Positions 25,833-35,806 of a stretch of DNA of 64,000 nt are shown in pieces. The stretch's first letter is position 1, and every line of letters begins with the position of its first letter. Made by a program: the position numbers and the translations under genes. The stretch covers positions 186,001 to 250,000 of the forward strand of contig NZ_BMFW01000005.1 of NCBI RefSeq assembly GCF_014639275.1. The letters run 5' to 3'. The notes beneath the pieces were generated by a model. It ran no database searches. It was not told the DNA's origin and saw only the letters and a program-made list of their open reading frames with translations. This stretch comes from Arthrobacter liuii. GTDB lineage: Bacteria > Actinomycetota > Actinomycetes > Actinomycetales > Micrococcaceae.

Positions 25833-28631
25833 ATGAACGCCGTCCAGAGGTTCATCAGAAGCAGGGTGCTGCTGTTGACCGCGGCCATCCTGATCGCAGC
25901 CATGTGCTTGTCGGTCGTCGTCCAAAGCCAGTCACAGGCCGCGCTCAACCGGACGGTTGATGAAAATTCCAGGGGGCTCTACGACATCCTGGTGCAGGCC
26001 AAGGCACCGTCCGGGGCGCTGCTGCAGCCCGAGATCGCCAACGGCGCCGGGGGCATCGGTTTCGACCAGCTGGACTCCATCAAGAAGCTCTCCGGCACCT
26101 CCGTGGCAGCTCCCATCAGCCTGGTTTCGCGGGTCACCCAGAACCTTGAGACGCCCCGCCTCGATGCCATGGACTACCTCGGCTACAACGCCGGGCTGGC
26201 AGGTACGGCCACGGCGGACCAGGCAGCAGGCGCCACCGCCCCGGACAAGTGGCCCGCAGCTGAATCCGTGCTCACGGACACCGCCAAGAAGTACCGGCTG
26301 ACCGCCAGTGCCGTCAGCTCTGACGGCAACTCCGAGCAGACCCTGTTCAAGACCACCGCCGAGGGCACGCTGGGCAAGGCCCGCCTGGTGGAGGAAAAGG
26401 CACAGGGCGGCAGCAGCATCCGCATCGCCGCACCGGCAGGGGAGACCGGCATCAAGTTCCCCGCCCCCGCCGGCGGCTCGGAGCACAACCTCTTCAACCT
26501 CTCCGTGGGACTGCCGATGGCCCCCGAAGTCACCGAATCCGTAGTGGCCGTGGACCCCGCCGCCGAACGGGCCCTGCTCGGTTCGGCCGGTGACTTCCTG
26601 GCCCCGCTTGAGAAGGCACCGCCGGCTGACGCACGTGACGCGGGCGCCGTCGGCCGTTACCTGGAAGGCCTGTTTACCAACGGCATCAGCATGGACCAGC
26701 TCAAGGAAGGACCGGATTTCCTGGGCGTCAAACTCAAGTACTGGGCTCCCTTGATGACCCAGTACCAGCAGGCCAAGCGCACAGGCCAACTGACCAGCGG
26801 CTCCCAGGCCGTGCCGCTGATCGTGCGCTCAGGCACGTCACTGGACCTGAAGTACAACGTCAAGATTGAAGAAATTGACGACGCCGGCAAGGTCGTGAAG
26901 GACGTCGGTACCGTTTCGAAGTCCTTGGGCAAGGATTACCTGCCTTTCGTTTCGAAGGACCCTTTCGTGCTGTCCTGGCCTGGCTCCACGGACCACTCGT
27001 CGCTGCTGGGCAGCAACGGCAACTTCAACCCGGGCCTCTACACACCTGCCAAGTGGAGCACCGATTTCGCCGGTGCCCCCAAGTACACCGATGGCGACAC
27101 CGCGTCCAACGGTGCCGTGGACAAGACCGCGGTGCCCGGCGAATGGGTCACCGTAAACCGACTGCCGGACAAGGCCTCCAACGGCGCGCCCGTGGACCAG
27201 ACCCAGCGCAACCCCGTGGACGAGCGATCCTACCGGGACAACCTTTCCAAGGGCCAGCAGCAGGCAGCGACGCCGCTGCCCATGGTCTACGGAACATTCG
27301 ACCCCGCCGCGGTGGAGGCAGCCTCCGGAGACGTCAACAAGCTTCCCCTCGGCGGCTACGACCCCACCCCGTTCACCCTGTCCAAGGATGCCGCCGGCAA
27401 GGACGTTCCGGCCGCTGAGCTCAAGCCGTCGCTGAGCGCCACCGGACTGGCCAGCCAGTCCGCCGGTGCCATCACGGACTACTACGGACTTGCCGCTGCC
27501 CGCGGCTACAAGCAGAATGCCGCCGTCATCGACGCCGTCCGCGTCCGCGCCAAGGCGCCGGGCAGCTGGAAGGAAGCCCAGCCCGAGGTGGAGAAGCTCG
27601 CCGCCGAAATCCGGGCCATGGGCCTGGACGCCACCGTGGTGGCAGGGTCAGCCCGCGAGGACACCAGCATCTTCGTGCCCGGCTACTCCAAGGACGGAGC
27701 CGGCAAGGAGTCTGCGCTGGGCACGGTCAAGCAGTCATGGGTCCGGCAGAACGCGGCGGAGGCGGTGGCCGGATCGCTCTCCGGAACCAACATCACCCTT
27801 CTGTTCCTGACGCTGTGCGGTGCGGCGCTGCTGACCGGCGCGTCCACGGTGAGCTACATCCGCAAACGCCGCAGCGAGGCCGGCACACTGCGCGCCATGG
27901 GCTGGACCCAGCGGCGGATCCGCAGCTGGGTGCTTGAGGAATTCGGCGTCGGAGCCGTGCTCCTGGCAGCCGCGGGCATCGTGCTCAGCCTGCTGAGCTG
28001 GAGCCTTGCCACCGCACTGGTGTGCCTCGCCGTCCTGGTGCTGTATTGCGGTGCCGCACTGTTCGCGGCGCAGCAGCTCCGCCACCGCGACGTGATCGAC
28101 CAGGAGCCGCAGCATGACGAACGGCTCATCCAGGTCGATTCCCCGCTGACCTTTGCCAACCGGCAGCTGAGCACCAACAAGTTCAATACGCTGTCCCTCG
28201 CTGTTGCCGTCGGGGTCTTCGGCGCCGCCGTGGGTGGCCTGGTCGCGCTGCTGATCGACATTCCGAGGGCGGCGGGGGCCAGTGCGCTCAGCGGCCTGGC
28301 CGCGGCAGCCGTGACGCTGCCGAGCATCCTGCTGGCCCTTGCGGGCGTGGCCGTGGGGCTGGTGCTCACCCTGGTGACGGGACGCTTCGAGCTCAACGCC
28401 AAGCGCCAGTACCTGGGCATCCTGCAGGCCATGGGCTGGAACCCGGACATGCTCCGCCAGGTCCGGTTGTTTGAAAACGCGCTGGTGGGAACCGTGGCCC
28501 TGCCCCTGGGCGTGTTGGGCGCCCTGGGCATCGGCCTGCTGCTGGCCCCCTACGCGGCCATCTGGGCCGCCGTGGCCGGGCTGGTGGGTGTAATTTGCTG
28601 GATACCGATTGCAACGAAAGTAGTCCGATGA
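25833..28631 (+). CDS. ABC transporter permease, FtsX/MacB-like, with large extracytoplasmic domain
   Basis: A 932-residue permease. One N-terminal helix (about residues 13-30) is followed by an extracytoplasmic domain of about 610 residues. The C-terminal part (from about 648) holds the remaining helices with two FtsX-type units: GASTVSYIRKRRSEAGTLRAMGW and GRFELNAKRQYLGILQAMGWN share the coupling pattern R-R/K-x-x-x-G-x-L-x-A-MGW. Such permeases drive export or extraction of envelope lipids, lipoproteins or peptides rather than nutrient uptake. The ATG at 25833 follows an AGGGAG site. Its stop overlaps the ATPase start (ATGA), so both make one complex. The substrate is unknown. Confidence 0.85.
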   Translation: MNAVQRFIRSRVLLLTAAILIAAMCLSVVVQSQSQAALNRTVDENSRGLYDILVQAKAPSGALLQPEIANGAGGIGFDQLDSIKKLSGTSVAAPISLVSRVTQNLETPRLDAMDYLGYNAGLAGTATADQAAGATAPDKWPAAESVLTDTAKKYRLTASAVSSDGNSEQTLFKTTAEGTLGKARLVEEKAQGGSSIRIAAPAGETGIKFPAPAGGSEHNLFNLSVGLPMAPEVTESVVAVDPAAERALLGSAGDFLAPLEKAPPADARDAGAVGRYLEGLFTNGISMDQLKEGPDFLGVKLKYWAPLMTQYQQAKRTGQLTSGSQAVPLIVRSGTSLDLKYNVKIEEIDDAGKVVKDVGTVSKSLGKDYLPFVSKDPFVLSWPGSTDHSSLLGSNGNFNPGLYTPAKWSTDFAGAPKYTDGDTASNGAVDKTAVPGEWVTVNRLPDKASNGAPVDQTQRNPVDERSYRDNLSKGQQQAATPLPMVYGTFDPAAVEAASGDVNKLPLGGYDPTPFTLSKDAAGKDVPAAELKPSLSATGLASQSAGAITDYYGLAAARGYKQNAAVIDAVRVRAKAPGSWKEAQPEVEKLAAEIRAMGLDATVVAGSAREDTSIFVPGYSKDGAGKESALGTVKQSWVRQNAAEAVAGSLSGTNITLLFLTLCGAALLTGASTVSYIRKRRSEAGTLRAMGWTQRRIRSWVLEEFGVGAVLLAAAGIVLSLLSWSLATALVCLAVLVLYCGAALFAAQQLRHRDVIDQEPQHDERLIQVDSPLTFANRQLSTNKFNTLSLAVAVGVFGAAVGGLVALLIDIPRAAGASALSGLAAAAVTLPSILLALAGVAVGLVLTLVTGRFELNAKRQYLGILQAMGWNPDMLRQVRLFENALVGTVALPLGVLGALGIGLLLAPYAAIWAAVAGLVGVICWIPIATKVVR

Positions 28632-29383
28632 CAAACCCGACGAACGTCCAGCGCAGCCGCAGGGGCGGCTCCAACGAGGTCCCCCTGCAGACCCGGGCCA
28701 GCACCATCGTCAGGTCGGCCGACCATGCCACCCCGCTGGAGATGCGCGACATCAACATCCGCTACGGCGGCGGAAAAGGCGGCGCCGAGACAGTGAGCGT
28801 AGTGGAAGGCTTCGACCTGACGCTGCACGCCGGCGAGATGCACTGCGTGGCCGGCCGAAGCGGCTCCGGCAAGACGTCCATCCTGACGGTCGGCGCCGGA
28901 CTCACCCTGCCGACGTCGGGCCGCGTTTTCTGGGAAGGCGATTCCCTGGAAAGCATGGGCGACGACGAAATCGCCGACCGCCGTCGTGCACTGATCGGAT
29001 ACGTCGACCAGGGCGGCGCCCTGATTGACGGCATGAGCGCCCTCGAGAACGTCCTCCTGCCCGCCGTTCCCGACGGCGAGGTGGACCAGCGGCGCGACAT
29101 GGCCAAGGACCTGCTGGACCTGGTGGGGCTGGGCCGCCGCATGCGGCACCGCCCCGCCCAGCTGTCCGGCGGTGAACGGCAGCGCGTGGCGATCGCCCGC
29201 GCACTGATCCTGGGCACCAGGGTCCTGGTGGTGGATGAGCCCACCGCCAGCCTGGACCGCGCGTCCGCCAACCGCATTATCAGCATCCTGAAGGACACCA
29301 CCTCGGACGGCATCGCCGTGCTGGTGGCATCGCACGACCACGAACTGGTCCGGCTGAGCGATACCCTGACAGAACTGATCTAG
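28628..29383 (+). CDS. ABC transporter ATP-binding protein (MacB/LolD type)
   Basis: A 251-residue ATPase. It has Walker [11 protein letters not shown], a Q-loop region [19 protein letters not shown], the signature [14 protein letters not shown], Walker [13 protein letters not shown] and the H-loop SHDHE. The N-terminal 45 residues (rich in Arg and Ser) precede the nucleotide-binding domain and are unusual for the class. The start ATG overlaps the permease stop by four bases. It energises the permease at 25833-28631. metG follows 37 bases later but is probably independently regulated. Confidence 0.93.
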   Translation: MTNPTNVQRSRRGGSNEVPLQTRASTIVRSADHATPLEMRDINIRYGGGKGGAETVSVVEGFDLTLHAGEMHCVAGRSGSGKTSILTVGAGLTLPTSGRVFWEGDSLESMGDDEIADRRRALIGYVDQGGALIDGMSALENVLLPAVPDGEVDQRRDMAKDLLDLVGLGRRMRHRPAQLSGGERQRVAIARALILGTRVLVVDEPTASLDRASANRIISILKDTTSDGIAVLVASHDHELVRLSDTLTELI

Positions 29384-29420
29384 CCCGCCCGCTTACGCAC
29401 CGAAGGTAACCGTCCGCACC

Positions 29421-30977
29421 GTGACTGCTCCAGAGAAAACGCCGTTCTACATCACCACGGCCATCACCTACCCCAACGGCGTGCCGCACATCGGCCACGC
29501 CTACGAGTACATAGCCACCGACGCCATGGCACGCTTCAAGCGCCTGGACGGCTATGACGTGATGTTCCTGACCGGCACGGACGAGCACGGCATGAAGATC
29601 GCCCAGGCCGCGGAGAAGGAAGGGATTTCCCCCAAGGAACTGGTGAACCGCAACGCGGACATCTACAAGGCGGCGCACTCCGCCCTGGGGATCAGCTACG
29701 ACCGCTTCATCCGGACCACCGACGAGGACCACTACGCGGCCTCGCAGGCAATCTGGAAGAAGATGGAGGCCAACGGCGACATCTACCTTTCCAAATACGA
29801 AGGCTGGTATTCCGTCCGGGACGAGGCCTTCTACGGCGAGGACGACACCGTGGTCAAGGACGACGGCGTGCGCTACTCGAAAGAGACGGACACCGAAGTG
29901 ACGTGGACGGCGGAGGAGAGCTACTTCTTCCGGTTGTCCGCCTACCAGGACAAGCTGCTGGCGCTGTACGAGTCCCATCCCGAGTTCGGCGCGCCGCAGT
30001 ACCGGTTCAATGAGGTCATCAGCTTCGTCAAGCGCGGCCTGGAGGACCTGTCCATCAGCCGGACCACCTTCGACTGGGGCGTTCCCGTGCCCGGCAATCA
30101 CAAGCACGTCATGTACGTCTGGGTTGACGCGCTGACCAATTACCTCACGGGAGTGGGCTACCCGGACACCGAGTCGGAGAAATTCCGTAAGTTCTGGCCG
30201 GCGGACGTCCACATCATCGGCAAGGACATTTCCCGGTTCCACGCCATCTACTGGCCGGCTTTCCTGATGAGCGCCGGACTGGAACTGCCCAAGCGCGTCA
30301 TGATCCACGGATTCCTGAATAACAACGGGGTCAAGATGTCCAAATCCCTGGGCAACGTGGTGGCACCGGCGGACTTCGTTGCCCGCTACGGTCTGGACCA
30401 GGTCCGGTTCTTCTTCCTGCGCGAGGTTCCGTTCGGTGCGGACGGCAGCTACAACCACGAGGCCATTGTGGGCCGGATGAACTCGGACCTGGCCAACAAC
30501 TTCGGCAACCTGGCCCAGCGCTCCCTGTCCATGGTGGCAAAGAACTGCGGCGCAGCCGTCCCCGTGCCCGGGGAGTTCACTGCCGAGGACAACGCAATCC
30601 TGGCACAGGCGAACGGCCTGCTCGACGCCGCACGTGCCGCCTTCGACAAGCAGGAGTTCAGCCGCGCGCTGGAAGCCGTCTGGCACGTCCTGGGCGACAC
30701 CAATGCCTACTTTGCCGAGCAGGCCCCCTGGGTGCTGCGGAAGACCGACGTCGAACGCATGAACACCGTGCTGTACGTGACGCTGGAGGTGCTGCGGATC
30801 GTTTCGATCCTGGCCCAGCCCGTCATGCCGAACGCCACCGCCAAGCTCCTGGACGCGCTGGGCCAGGCCGACGGCGATGCCCGGCAGTTCGCCGCGATCA
30901 CCACGCCCATCGTGGCCGGCACCGCACTGCCCGCTCCCACCCCCGTATTCCCCAAATTTGAGGAACCCATGGAGTAG
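29421..30977 (+). CDS. metG: Methionine--tRNA ligase
   Basis: A 518-residue class I aminoacyl-tRNA synthetase that charges tRNA-Met. The HIGH motif is at residues 23-26 ([12 protein letters not shown]) and the KMSKS motif is VKMSKSLGN. The zinc-knuckle cysteines of the E. coli-type connective domain are absent around [16 protein letters not shown], so this is the shorter, zinc-free MetRS form, and there is no C-terminal EMAP-like tRNA-binding domain. The start is GTG at 29421. Length fits the actinobacterial form. Confidence 0.97.
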   Translation: MTAPEKTPFYITTAITYPNGVPHIGHAYEYIATDAMARFKRLDGYDVMFLTGTDEHGMKIAQAAEKEGISPKELVNRNADIYKAAHSALGISYDRFIRTTDEDHYAASQAIWKKMEANGDIYLSKYEGWYSVRDEAFYGEDDTVVKDDGVRYSKETDTEVTWTAEESYFFRLSAYQDKLLALYESHPEFGAPQYRFNEVISFVKRGLEDLSISRTTFDWGVPVPGNHKHVMYVWVDALTNYLTGVGYPDTESEKFRKFWPADVHIIGKDISRFHAIYWPAFLMSAGLELPKRVMIHGFLNNNGVKMSKSLGNVVAPADFVARYGLDQVRFFFLREVPFGADGSYNHEAIVGRMNSDLANNFGNLAQRSLSMVAKNCGAAVPVPGEFTAEDNAILAQANGLLDAARAAFDKQEFSRALEAVWHVLGDTNAYFAEQAPWVLRKTDVERMNTVLYVTLEVLRIVSILAQPVMPNATAKLLDALGQADGDARQFAAITTPIVAGTALPAPTPVFPKFEEPME

Positions 30978-31032
30978 GACCACCCTCCGCAAAGCCGTGG
31001 GGGATGCGCTCCTGTTCAAATGCTGAGACGGT

Positions 31033-31063
31033 TTGACCACCATATGGATGTCTTGGCTACCCT
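31033..31063 (+). promoter_or_regulatory. Probable leuB promoter (leaderless)
   Basis: TTGACC (31033-31038) and TACCCT (31058-31063) are spaced by 19 bases, and the hexamer ends 6 bases before the leuB ATG at 31070, with no ribosome binding site between. A palindrome CCATATGG (31040-31047) lies in the spacer and could be a regulator site. This is read from sequence alone. Confidence 0.45.
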
Positions 31064-31069
31064 GAAAAC

Positions 31070-32122
31070 ATGAGCGCATCCTCCATCGATCTTGCAGTTA
31101 TTCCCGGCGACGGGATCGGCCCAGAAGTCATTGCCGAGGCCCTCAAAGTCCTGGAAAAGGCTGTTGCCGCGGAGGGGGTCGAGCTCAAGCCGACGCACTA
31201 CGAACTCGGCGCAGAGCACTGGCTGGCCACCGGGGAAACCCTGCCGGACCAGGTCCTGGAAGACCTGAAGACGCGCGATGCCATCCTCTTCGGTGCGGTG
31301 GGTGCCGCCCCCGGCGATACCCGCATCCCGTCCGGGATCATCGAGCGGGAGTTGCTCCTCAAGCTCCGCTTCAGCCTGGACCACTACGTCAACCTGCGGC
31401 CCTCCAGGCTCTACGGCACGGTCGGCAGCCCACTGGCAAACCCCGGCACGGTGGACTTCATCGTTGTGCGCGAAGGAACTGAGGGGCCCTACGTCGGCAA
31501 CGGCGGCACCCTGCGCGAAGGCACCCCGCACGAGGTAGCCACCGAGGTATCCCTCAACACCGCCCACGGTGTGGAGCGCGTGGTCCGGGACGCCTTCCGC
31601 CGCGCCAGCCTCCGCGAACGCAAGCACGTCACCCTGGTCCACAAGCACAACGTCCTGGTCTTCGCCGGGCACCTGTGGAAGCGCACCGTCGAAGCGGTTG
31701 CCCAGGAATTTCCCGGGGTTACCCACGACTACCTGCACGTGGACGCCGCCACCATCTTCATGGTCACGGACCCTTCCCGGTTCGACGTGATCGTCACTGA
31801 CAACCTGTTCGGCGACATCATCACCGACCTGGCCGCGGCCATCACCGGCGGCATCGGCCTGGCGGCATCAGGCAACATCAACATGGACCGCGCCGCACCG
31901 TCCATGTTCGAGCCCGTCCACGGTTCCGCTCCGGACATCGCCGGCCAGGGCAAGGCAGACCCCACCGCTGCCATCCTCTCCGCGGCCCTCCTGCTGGAGC
32001 ACCTGGGCTACGCGGCAGCCGCCGGCAGGATCGAAGCAGCGGTGGTTGCCGACGTCGAAAAGCGGGACGGCAGCGCACGCACCACCAGCGCCGTTGGCGA
32101 CGCCATCGCTGCCGGCCTCTGA
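31070..32122 (+). CDS. leuB: 3-isopropylmalate dehydrogenase
   Basis: A 350-residue NAD-dependent decarboxylating dehydrogenase, the third step of leucine synthesis, acting on the product of LeuCD (encoded at 41944-44028). Motifs include [18 protein letters not shown], the substrate arginines in RLYGTVGS and the 3-IPM-binding [13 protein letters not shown] region, the metal site [13 protein letters not shown], and [16 protein letters not shown]. Start and length are normal. It is followed by ilvE after 103 bases. Confidence 0.96.
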   Translation: MSASSIDLAVIPGDGIGPEVIAEALKVLEKAVAAEGVELKPTHYELGAEHWLATGETLPDQVLEDLKTRDAILFGAVGAAPGDTRIPSGIIERELLLKLRFSLDHYVNLRPSRLYGTVGSPLANPGTVDFIVVREGTEGPYVGNGGTLREGTPHEVATEVSLNTAHGVERVVRDAFRRASLRERKHVTLVHKHNVLVFAGHLWKRTVEAVAQEFPGVTHDYLHVDAATIFMVTDPSRFDVIVTDNLFGDIITDLAAAITGGIGLAASGNINMDRAAPSMFEPVHGSAPDIAGQGKADPTAAILSAALLLEHLGYAAAAGRIEAAVVADVEKRDGSARTTSAVGDAIAAGL

Positions 32123-32225
32123 CCCGCGCCGGGGGCTCCGGCATCGGGCGTAAGCTTGTCTCGAATCACCAAATGCCGCCTTGCTGTTCAGCGCTGAACC
32201 CCGGGCGGCCGATCGTGGAGGAACC

Positions 32226-33338
32226 ATGACTCAGACCGCCCATGGCGTCGAATTCACCCGGCAGCCCTCGGCCAACCCGAAGTCTGCCGAAGAGCGTGCA
32301 GCCATCCTGGCAAACCCGGGATTCGGCAACTACTTCACCGACCACACCGCCATCGTCGACTACAGGGTGGACGCGGACGGCAACGGCGGCTGGCACAATG
32401 CCCGGATCGAACCGTACGGTCCGATCGTCCTGGACCCCTCGGCTGCCGTCTTCCACTACGGCCAGGAGATCTTCGAAGGGCTCAAGGCCTACCGGCACGC
32501 GGACGGTTCCGTCTGGACGTTCCGTCCCGAGGCCAACGCGGCGCGCCTGAACAAGTCCGCCCGCAGGCTGGCGCTGCCTGAACTGCCTGCTGAATATTTC
32601 CTCGGCGCCATCCGCGAGCTGGTGGCTGCAGACAAGGAATGGGTGCCCTCCGGCGACGGCGAAGCCCTGTACCTGCGGCCCTTCATGATCGCCACGGAGG
32701 CTTTCCTGGGCGTCCGGGCTGCCCGTGAAGTCTCCTTCCGGGTGATCGCCTCACCCGCCGGCAACTACTTCGGCGGCGAGCTCAAGCCCGTCTCCATCTG
32801 GATTTCACGCCAGTACGCCCGCGCCGGCCGCGGCGGCACCGGTGATGCCAAGTGCGGCGGCAACTACGCCGCGTCGCTGATCGCGCAGCAGGAGGCGGAG
32901 GCCAATGGCTGCAAGCAGGTGCTGTTCCTCGACCAGGCCAACGACAACGCCGTGGAAGAGCTGGGCGGCATGAACGTGTTCTTCGTCATGAAGGACGGCT
33001 CGCTGGCCACGCCCGCGCTGACCGGCACCATCCTCGAGGGCGTCACCAGGATGTCCGTGATCCAGGTGGCAAAGGACATGGGGCGCGAGGTTGCCGAGCG
33101 CCGGATCACGCTGGACGAGTGGCGTGACGGCGTTGCCTCCGGCGACATCGCCGAGGTGTTCGCCTGCGGCACCGCAGCCGTCATCACCCCCATCGGAGTC
33201 CTCAAGGACGCCACCGAGTTCATCGGTTCCGAGGACGCCAAGGCCGGGGAGGCCACCATGGCTATCCGGGAAAGGCTCCTGGGCATCCAGACGGGCGCCG
33301 AACCCGACACCCACGGCTGGCTGACCCGGCTGGCGTAG
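32226..33338 (+). CDS. ilvE: Branched-chain amino acid aminotransferase
   Basis: A 370-residue class IV PLP aminotransferase that makes the last step to valine, leucine and isoleucine with glutamate as donor. The long form is recognised by FHYGQEIFEGLKAYRHADG, YLRPFMIATEAFLGV and the PLP lysine in GTGDAKCGGNYAASLIAQQEA. The C-terminal phosphate-binding turn is ACGTAAVITPIG. I chose the ATG at 32226, preceded by GGAGGA, rather than an upstream in-frame start at 32181. A strong hairpin ends the transcript at 33360-33397. Confidence 0.96.
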   Translation: MTQTAHGVEFTRQPSANPKSAEERAAILANPGFGNYFTDHTAIVDYRVDADGNGGWHNARIEPYGPIVLDPSAAVFHYGQEIFEGLKAYRHADGSVWTFRPEANAARLNKSARRLALPELPAEYFLGAIRELVAADKEWVPSGDGEALYLRPFMIATEAFLGVRAAREVSFRVIASPAGNYFGGELKPVSIWISRQYARAGRGGTGDAKCGGNYAASLIAQQEAEANGCKQVLFLDQANDNAVEELGGMNVFFVMKDGSLATPALTGTILEGVTRMSVIQVAKDMGREVAERRITLDEWRDGVASGDIAEVFACGTAAVITPIGVLKDATEFIGSEDAKAGEATMAIRERLLGIQTGAEPDTHGWLTRLA

Positions 33339-33359
33339 GCCACCACTTTCAGAATGTAC

Positions 33360-33397
33360 GACGGCGCCTGCCGGACTTTGGTCCGGCAGGCGCCGTC
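33360..33397. terminator. Bidirectional terminator between ilvE and the 33424 gene
   Basis: A perfect 17-base-pair stem (arms 33360-33376 and 33381-33397, beginning GACGGCGCC) with loop TTTG lies between two convergent genes. Its strength and position suit termination in both directions. Confidence 0.88.
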
Positions 33398-33423
33398 CTG
33401 TGTTCCGGGCCGACGGCGGATGG

Positions 33424-34017
33424 TCAGCGGCGGGCTGCCTTGCGGGCGGCATTCTTCATGGCTTTGCGCGAGACGGGCTTGAGTGCCTTGCGGGCAGCTT
33501 CCTCCGCCAGCGCACGGTTGCGGCGGGCGTCGATGATGTCGTTCCACAGTGTGGTGGCAAAGGCGCCGCCGTCCTGGGCGTAGACGTCATAGGGGTAGCC
33601 GGCGAAGACGGAAGGCGTGGTACCGCCGCTGAACAGGTCCTTGCCGTCTGCCTTCGCCACGGCGTCGCCCACGGCCCAGGTCCGCGTCAGGTGGCGGGTG
33701 AGGTTCTCCTGCACGAAGACAGCGGCGTCACCGGAGCGGGAGGCCTGGTCCAGCAGGGTTTCCAGGTCCGAGGCGATCAGTGCGGCGCCGGCTTGGTCCG
33801 CGGGCGCAGGGGCGGCGGCCAGTTCCGCCGCGATTCCGTTGACGGCGTCCGTCCAGTCCGTGGTTTCACGGAACTTCTTCCACGTGGGAAACCAGATGAC
33901 GGTGCCGGTCGCGTGGTTGTGGATGTGCAGGAGGCCGGTGGCCTTTTCGGTCGCCGAGTGGTCGTGGCCGTCCGTGTCCGCCTGGGCGAGAAGGTCTGCG
34001 AGTGATGGTGTGCTCAT
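33424..34017 (-). CDS. Hypothetical protein
   Basis: A 197-residue acidic-to-basic protein that I cannot assign to a family. Seen in it: an N-terminal stretch SLADLLAQADTDGHDHSATEKATGLLHIHNHATGTVIWFPTW, a central helical part, GYPYDVYAQDGGAFATTLWNDIIDARRNR, and a strongly basic Lys/Arg/Ala tail of about 30 residues. There is no signal peptide or membrane segment, so it is likely cytoplasmic; the tail could bind nucleic acid. The ATG at 34017 was chosen because the upstream GTG extension (to 34059) is rich in Pro and Arg without family-like features. It is divergent from the MBL hydrolase gene. Confidence 0.65.
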   Translation of the reverse strand: MSTPSLADLLAQADTDGHDHSATEKATGLLHIHNHATGTVIWFPTWKKFRETTDWTDAVNGIAAELAAAPAPADQAGAALIASDLETLLDQASRSGDAAVFVQENLTRHLTRTWAVGDAVAKADGKDLFSGGTTPSVFAGYPYDVYAQDGGAFATTLWNDIIDARRNRALAEEAARKALKPVSRKAMKNAARKAARR

Positions 34018-34140
34018 GGGCGGTATCCGGCTTCCTGGTGGGGATCGTTCTGCTGTCACTGGGTGCCAACCCCCGGCCGGCGCTGTTCTATTCCGCTGGC
34101 GCGCTGGGGGAGGGACCGGGCTGGATGCAAGGATGGGTGT

Positions 34141-34962
34141 GTGACCTCAGTTTCCGGCCCCGGCCTGCAGCGCAGCAGCGGGCTCACGCAGTTCATCCTT
34201 GCGCCCAATCCCGGTCCCATGAGCCTGGACGGCACCAACTCCTATCTCCTGCGTGCCCCCGGGCACGCCTCCGTGGTGATTGTTGACCCAGGCCCGCAGG
34301 ATGAAACGCACCTGGAGGCACTGGCGGGTGCAGGCGCCGTCGAGCTGATCCTGGTGACCCACCGGCACGCGGACCACACGGCGGGTTCCGCCCGGCTGCA
34401 CGGGCTTACCGGCGCGCCGGTTCGCGCCGCCAACCCCAGCCACTGCCACGGCGGCGGAGAACCCCTGGCCGACGGGGAAGTTGTCCGGGCAGCGGGCCTG
34501 GACATCACAGTGCTGGCCACTCCGGGCCACACCTCCGACTCCGTCTGCTTCCACCTGCCGGCGGATGGCCCGCACGGTTCGGTGCTGACGGGCGACACGG
34601 TGCTCGGCCGGGGCACCACCGTCCTGGATTATCCGGACGGGACCTTGGGCGACTACCTCGCGTCCCTGGACAGGCTGGAGTTGCTCGGCCCTGCAACCGT
34701 CCTGCCGGCCCACGGTCCGGTGCTGCCTTCGCTGGAAGCCATCGCCCGTGACTACCGGACACACCGGGAGGAACGCCTGGCGCAGGTCCGTGCCGCGCTT
34801 GCCCTTTTGGGTCGGGACCCCTCCGTAGGCGAGGTTGCCGACGCCGTCTATGCCGACGTCGGCCCTTCCGTCCGGCGCGCCGCCGAACTCTCCGTGGCCG
34901 CGCAGCTTTCCTACCTGCGCGGCGGCGGGGGCGAAGGGCAGGCGGCGCCGGCGGGACGGTAG
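34141..34962 (+). CDS. Metallo-beta-lactamase fold hydrolase
   Basis: A 273-residue MBL-fold protein resembling the LACTB2/RNase Z-like hydrolase group. The di-zinc motif is HRHADH (H74, H76, D78, H79), with the further ligands in ATPGHTSDSV and the bridging Asp in VLTGDTVLGRG, and a final histidine in LPAHGPV. A C-terminal winged-helix-like segment (EVADAVYADV) is typical of LACTB2-like proteins. I chose GTG at 34141, which gives a short N-terminus before LTQFILAPNPGPMSLDGTNSYLL; the frame is open upstream but looks non-coding there. The FAH-family gene follows after 10 bases, so they probably share an operon. Substrate unknown. Confidence 0.85.
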   Translation: MTSVSGPGLQRSSGLTQFILAPNPGPMSLDGTNSYLLRAPGHASVVIVDPGPQDETHLEALAGAGAVELILVTHRHADHTAGSARLHGLTGAPVRAANPSHCHGGGEPLADGEVVRAAGLDITVLATPGHTSDSVCFHLPADGPHGSVLTGDTVLGRGTTVLDYPDGTLGDYLASLDRLELLGPATVLPAHGPVLPSLEAIARDYRTHREERLAQVRAALALLGRDPSVGEVADAVYADVGPSVRRAAELSVAAQLSYLRGGGGEGQAAPAGR

Positions 34963-34972
34963 GGTAGGAGCC

Positions 34973-35749
34973 ATGCGTATTGCCAGGTTTGTCGTCGCTT
35001 CCGATCCCCTGTACGGCGTTGTGGAAGGTGCACCGGGCAGTGAGGAAATCACTGTCATCCACGGCGACCCCTTCTTTAATGGTGTGGAGCGTACCTCCGT
35101 GCGCCACAAGCTGGAGGACGTCCGGCTGCTGGCGCCCATCATTCCCCGGAGCAAGGTGATCGGCGTAGGCCGGAACTTTGTGGAGCATGCCCATGAGTTG
35201 GGCAACGAGGTGCCTGCCCAGCCGCTGCTCTTCCTGAAGCCGAACACCGCCGTCGTGGGTCCCAATGATCCCGTGGTGCTGCCGGAATTCTCCGAAGAGG
35301 TTTCCTTCGAAGCTGAACTCTGCGTGGTGATCGGCCGCATCTGCAAGGACGTCCCGGAAGACCGCGTGGACGACGTCATCTTCGGGTACACCTGCGGCAA
35401 CGACCTCACCGCCCGCGACGTCCAGAAGACAGACCTGCAGTGGACCCGGGCCAAGGGCTTCGACACCTCGGCGCCGCTTGGGCCCTGGATCGAAACCGAG
35501 CTGGACACGGAAGACCTCCAGATCACCGGCAGACTCAACGGGGAGGTGCGCCAGGACGGAAGCACCAGCCAGATGATCCGCGGCGTGCGCGAACTGGTGT
35601 CCGTGGTGTCGCAGGCGTTCACCCTGCTGCCCGGTGATGTCATCATGACCGGTACGCCCGCCGGCGTCGGCCTGGTCACGGAAGGTGACCGCTTCGAGGT
35701 GGAAATCGAGGGCATCGGACGGCTCTCCAACCCCATCGTCCGCCGCTAG
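34973..35749 (+). CDS. Fumarylacetoacetate hydrolase family protein
   Basis: A 258-residue FAH-fold enzyme. Metal-binding acidic residues lie in SFEAELCVVIGR (E-x-E) and the D of GYTCGNDLTARDVQ; KGFDTSAPLGPWI and GDVIMTGTPAGVG are family signatures. Relatives act as oxaloacetate decarboxylases, acylpyruvases or hydratases in catechol breakdown; the exact substrate is not decided by sequence. The ATG at 34973 has a GTAGGAG site and is 10 bases after the MBL gene. gltX follows after 57 bases. Confidence 0.9.
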   Translation: MRIARFVVASDPLYGVVEGAPGSEEITVIHGDPFFNGVERTSVRHKLEDVRLLAPIIPRSKVIGVGRNFVEHAHELGNEVPAQPLLFLKPNTAVVGPNDPVVLPEFSEEVSFEAELCVVIGRICKDVPEDRVDDVIFGYTCGNDLTARDVQKTDLQWTRAKGFDTSAPLGPWIETELDTEDLQITGRLNGEVRQDGSTSQMIRGVRELVSVVSQAFTLLPGDVIMTGTPAGVGLVTEGDRFEVEIEGIGRLSNPIVRR

Positions 35750-35806
35750 GCCGCCCCCGCCCGGCGGGAGGCCTGACCCGGCGGGGCGGGTAAAGTTGAA
35801 GCCACT

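Noticed and set aside
29280..31079. 599-residue open frame on the minus strand
   Set aside because: It covers metG in antisense and runs beyond both of its ends without a plausible start or domain.
34835..34972. 46-residue N-terminal extension of the FAH-family protein
   Set aside because: It overlaps the MBL hydrolase in another frame and is Pro/Arg-rich; the ATG at 34973 has its own ribosome binding site.
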